The notes under the pieces are model-generated. The model ran no database searches. It was not told the DNA's origin and saw only the letters and a program-made list of their open reading frames with translations. Shown one piece after another: positions 62,001-64,000 of a stretch of DNA of 64,000 nt. The stretch covers positions 235,354 through 299,353 of the forward strand of contig VYZB01000533.1 in the NCBI GenBank assembly GCA_013397455.1, written 5' to 3'. The DNA comes from Crotophaga sulcirostris. Its lineage: Eukaryota; Chordata; Aves; Cuculiformes; Crotophagidae. Position numbers and translations under genes: made by a program. The first letter of the stretch is position 1; every line of letters begins with the position of its first letter.

Positions 62001-62407
62001 ACAGGCAACAGTAGGCCCTTTCCATCCCACTCTTAAATAACCACTTTCAAATGTGTGGAGGTTCCCAGTGTAAGTTTGTTTGACCTTACATTAGCAACCA
62101 TCTTTAATTAGGCTTCTTGGTTTGTCCCAGGGTGGTCACTGAAGAAAGGGCTCATTGTTCTGGAGAGGGCAGTGGCATGACTGAAAGTGACTGAAGTTTG
62201 GAACTGGGATGTAAAGCTGTTTGTGGATGCTGGCTGTCACAGCTGATGATGACTGCTGGTTGTTTCTGTGTTTTCCTGTCACCAGTGTTTCCCGCCTGTT
62301 CTCAGATGCAAAGAGGTTACTTTTGTACAGCCAACAGGACACGAGTATAAAGGATGTCCAGAAGGTCCTGGGAAAACTGCGCAAGCTGGGAAACTTCTCT
62401 AGCTCAG
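52991..62407 (+). CDS. ABCA1: ABCA1 cholesterol/phospholipid exporter, N-terminal part (exons 2-5)
   Basis: ABCA1 is a full-size ABC transporter of the plasma membrane and endosomes. It exports cholesterol and phospholipid to apolipoprotein A-I, the first step of HDL formation. Four coding pieces in this window (52991-53056, 58174-58267, 61253-61394, 62286-62407) join in frame, with canonical GT-AG borders and exon phases as in mammals. They encode residues 1-141 of a protein of about 2,260. Visible parts are the cytosolic start with LLLWKN and a RRRQT basic patch (residues 8-22), a first membrane helix at about 23-43 ([13 protein letters not shown]), and the start of extracellular domain 1 with [27 protein letters not shown] and an NAS sequon at Asn98. 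The remaining exons, including both ATPase domains, lie to the right of the window. Residues 3 and 23 are Phe, where mammals have palmitoylated Cys. Confidence 0.97.
53057..58173 (+). other. ABCA1: ABCA1 intron 2
   Basis: 5.1 kb between GTAAGT and TTGTTTCCAG. No further exon is recognised. The 92-codon ORF at 57793-58071 has no splice support in the right place and no family similarity. Confidence 0.85.
58174..58267 (+). CDS. ABCA1: ABCA1 exon 3: residues 23-54, first membrane helix
   Basis: A 94-base exon between acceptor TTGTTTCCAG and donor GTAAGT. It encodes [20 protein letters not shown] followed by [11 protein letters not shown] and the first base of Cys54. The hydrophobic run is the first transmembrane helix; YPPYEQHEC begins extracellular domain 1. 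A second AG six bases downstream (TTCCAG at 58174-58179) could serve as an alternative acceptor that drops Phe23-Gln24 in frame. The upstream AG is preferred because it gives the mammalian exon length. Confidence 0.97.
58268..61252 (+). other. ABCA1: ABCA1 intron 3
   Basis: 3.0 kb between GTAAGT and TCTGTTCTAG, including a short assembly gap at 60168-60227. No exon or clear transposon is recognised in it. Confidence 0.9.
60168..60227. other. Assembly gap of 60 N in intron 3
   Basis: A run of unknown bases in ordinary intron sequence. The flanks show no repeat that would explain it. ORFs through it are artefacts. Confidence 0.99.
61253..61394 (+). CDS. ABCA1: ABCA1 exon 4: residues 54-101, extracellular domain 1
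   Basis: A 142-base exon (acceptor TTCTAG, donor GTGAGT), the same length as in mammals. It encodes [19 protein letters not shown], then [20 protein letters not shown] and IVGNFNAS. Cys75 (in IICNAN) is the residue that forms a disulfide bridge in the human extracellular domain. Asn98 (NAS) keeps an N-glycosylation sequon. Glu89 (GAA at 61357-61359) is the residue changed to Lys in the HDL-deficient WHAM chicken, so this assembly carries the functional allele. Confidence 0.98.
61395..62285 (+). other. ABCA1: ABCA1 intron 4
   Basis: A compact intron of 891 bases between GTGAGT and TGTCACCAG. Nothing else is recognised in it. Confidence 0.95.
62286..62407 (+). CDS. ABCA1: ABCA1 exon 5: residues 101-141
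   Basis: Acceptor CACCAG and donor GTAATG bound 122 bases. They encode [19 protein letters not shown], then [20 protein letters not shown] and SS, plus the first base of the next codon. This matches the ARLFSDARRLLLYSQKDTS region of the human extracellular domain. The end is one codon longer than the human exon as I remember it. The phase-1 ending is the same, so splicing to exon 6 would stay in frame. Confidence 0.96.
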
Positions 62408-64000
62408 GTAATGGCTTGATAGAAAGAGCCTCATACATCTGGCATTTCTTATCTAGCTACTTCTGCATGTGTGTAAATTTCTGAAATGCACCAAAATGAG
62501 AAAGTACACTGTTACAATTTACAGCTCATCTAACCCTTTCCAACCTCCTGTATCAGAGCTTTGTGTGCTCTTTAGCTTCTTTGGTGGAAGAGAAAGGGGA
62601 TGGTCTGTAATATCAAGAGCAGCAGCTCCTTTGGATGTGAAATAACAATCCTGAGCCCACTGAATTTAATGCTGACTTTCTTAAAGGAGTCATAAGTAGT
62701 GTGTGTTTTTTGGACAGCACTAGTTATTTTATGTTGTCAGTGGAGCAATGAATGCAGTATGGCTAAAATTTAGTGCTCCACCCCTGAGAGTCCGAAGTGG
62801 AGTGTACTGGAAGGACACAGATGAGGAAAAGCTGATGTTGGCCTCCAGTTTACAAACTCAAAGCTGATTATTGTCTGACAATGAACTCTCCATTTCCCTT
62901 CTTGATTTGTTTCCGTGTGACTGTTTGGTGTAGGATAATTCATCCTTTACTATTGTCTGGCAGGATTTTGAATGGCAGGGTACAAAAGAAAATGTTTTGT
63001 CTTGGAGCCTTACTGCACCCCGTTTACCGTGAAAACTGAGAATCCTTCCTATTTTAGCTGATGGTCTGGTGTGCCTTCCTGTCCTGTGCAGATGAATAAG
63101 TGACCAGCATGAGATCACACGGGAAGCTTGGAGCAGAACTGGGACATGAAGCAGCTCTGCCTGGTCTCAGGAAACTGGCACCTCTCTCATTATTGATAGG
63201 CCTCTACCACATGGCAATTTATTGCAGTCTTTTGAGATACTCTTCTCTGAAAGATTATTTCTCTTGGCTGCTGGGTTAGTGCTGCATGCTTCTATTGGAA
63301 GTGATGTGAAGTAATGATTTAGAAAGAAATACAGCAGGGAAATAGAACAGGGAACATGACCATTGAGTGTCTTCAGCTACAGCTGCTATCCAGACATGTG
63401 GAACTTTTTGAATGTGGATGGTATTTTAGTGTTTTATGAAGGTTGTTCTTGGTTTTACAGTTGTGGTTCTTCCTAGCTCTCTATTTGCATGGCTCAGGCA
63501 GGCTCCTGGAAGAAAAATGTCTGACATGGTGTGATGTGAGTAGTTTCGTGTCTGTGTCCTCAGCACACTTTTAAAGCAGAGATGCTATTTTTGCATCCTT
63601 TCCTATGTTGCTTAGTACAATGCAGGTAACTCTGAAATAATCTATTTTGTTAGTGACAGGCTGGCAGATGTGTGCTGGCTGTATGTACAATACAAACTGT
63701 GCAAGGGGTTCCTGTTGAATATATAACCCTCCTCTCTCCCCTTCAAGGCTGTGCAGAATCCTGATGTGACTGGGTCTGCAGATGTTACTGTAGTCTTCTG
63801 ACTTTCTTTCAGCATTAGCTTACATTTGTCTCTATGGATAAGGGATACCCTTCCTTGCTGGGCCTAGTACCCATATTGCCGCACTCCCCTCTTTACTCTG
63901 GGAACTGGTAAGTGGCATTGCCATGCTTTTACCTGAATCTGCAGCATGTTTAAGTGGGAGAGGATGCAGGTTGAACCTGTTGTGCAGAGATGGACACATA
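62408..64000 (+). other. ABCA1: ABCA1 intron 5, continues beyond window
   Basis: I looked for exon 6 (the part encoding the LQDFLVDNETFSG-like stretch) up to the right edge and did not find it, so intron 5 is at least 1.6 kb. No repeats or other genes are recognised. Confidence 0.85.

Overview
The window is vertebrate nuclear DNA and almost certainly avian. All clearly recognisable interspersed repeats are CR1-type LINE fragments, with 3'-end tails typical of birds, and the only gene I can support is the 5' half of ABCA1 on the + strand. In chicken ABCA1 is Z-linked (established knowledge); the sequence alone does not let me name the species.

Layout. Positions 1 to about 36.9 kb are upstream intergenic DNA with no exon I can defend. 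It holds a CR1-like fragment cut by the window edge (1-215), a complex block at 12.4-15.3 kb, a short CR1 (15974-16211) and a long decayed CR1 (26601-28430, - strand). The complex block contains three head-to-tail CR1 3' ends, an orphan CpG island with a perfect NRF1-type palindrome, one inverted CR1 and a locally duplicated unit. Positions about 36.9-38.2 kb are the ABCA1 CpG-island promoter, interrupted by a 371-base assembly gap. It has a long purine-only strand, a TATA box at 37722, noncoding exon 1 ending at 37880 and a 13-bp minisatellite just inside intron 1.

ABCA1 then runs off the right edge: exon 2 (52910-53056, ATG at 52991), exon 3 (58174-58267), exon 4 (61253-61394), exon 5 (62286-62407) and part of intron 5. 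The exons join in phase and encode residues 1-141: the cytosolic N-terminus, the first membrane helix and the start of the large first extracellular domain. No other coding gene was found on either strand. The many remaining ORFs are short, lack splice or family support, or cross repeats and gap bases.

Points most worth attention: both N-terminal cysteines that are palmitoylated in mammalian ABCA1 (Cys3, Cys23) are phenylalanine here; a 23-codon upstream ORF ends 6 bases before the ABCA1 start; no LXR-type DR4 element is visible next to the TATA box; and there is an unexplained CpG island with duplicated pieces about 23 kb upstream. I found no sign of a wholly new multigene system.
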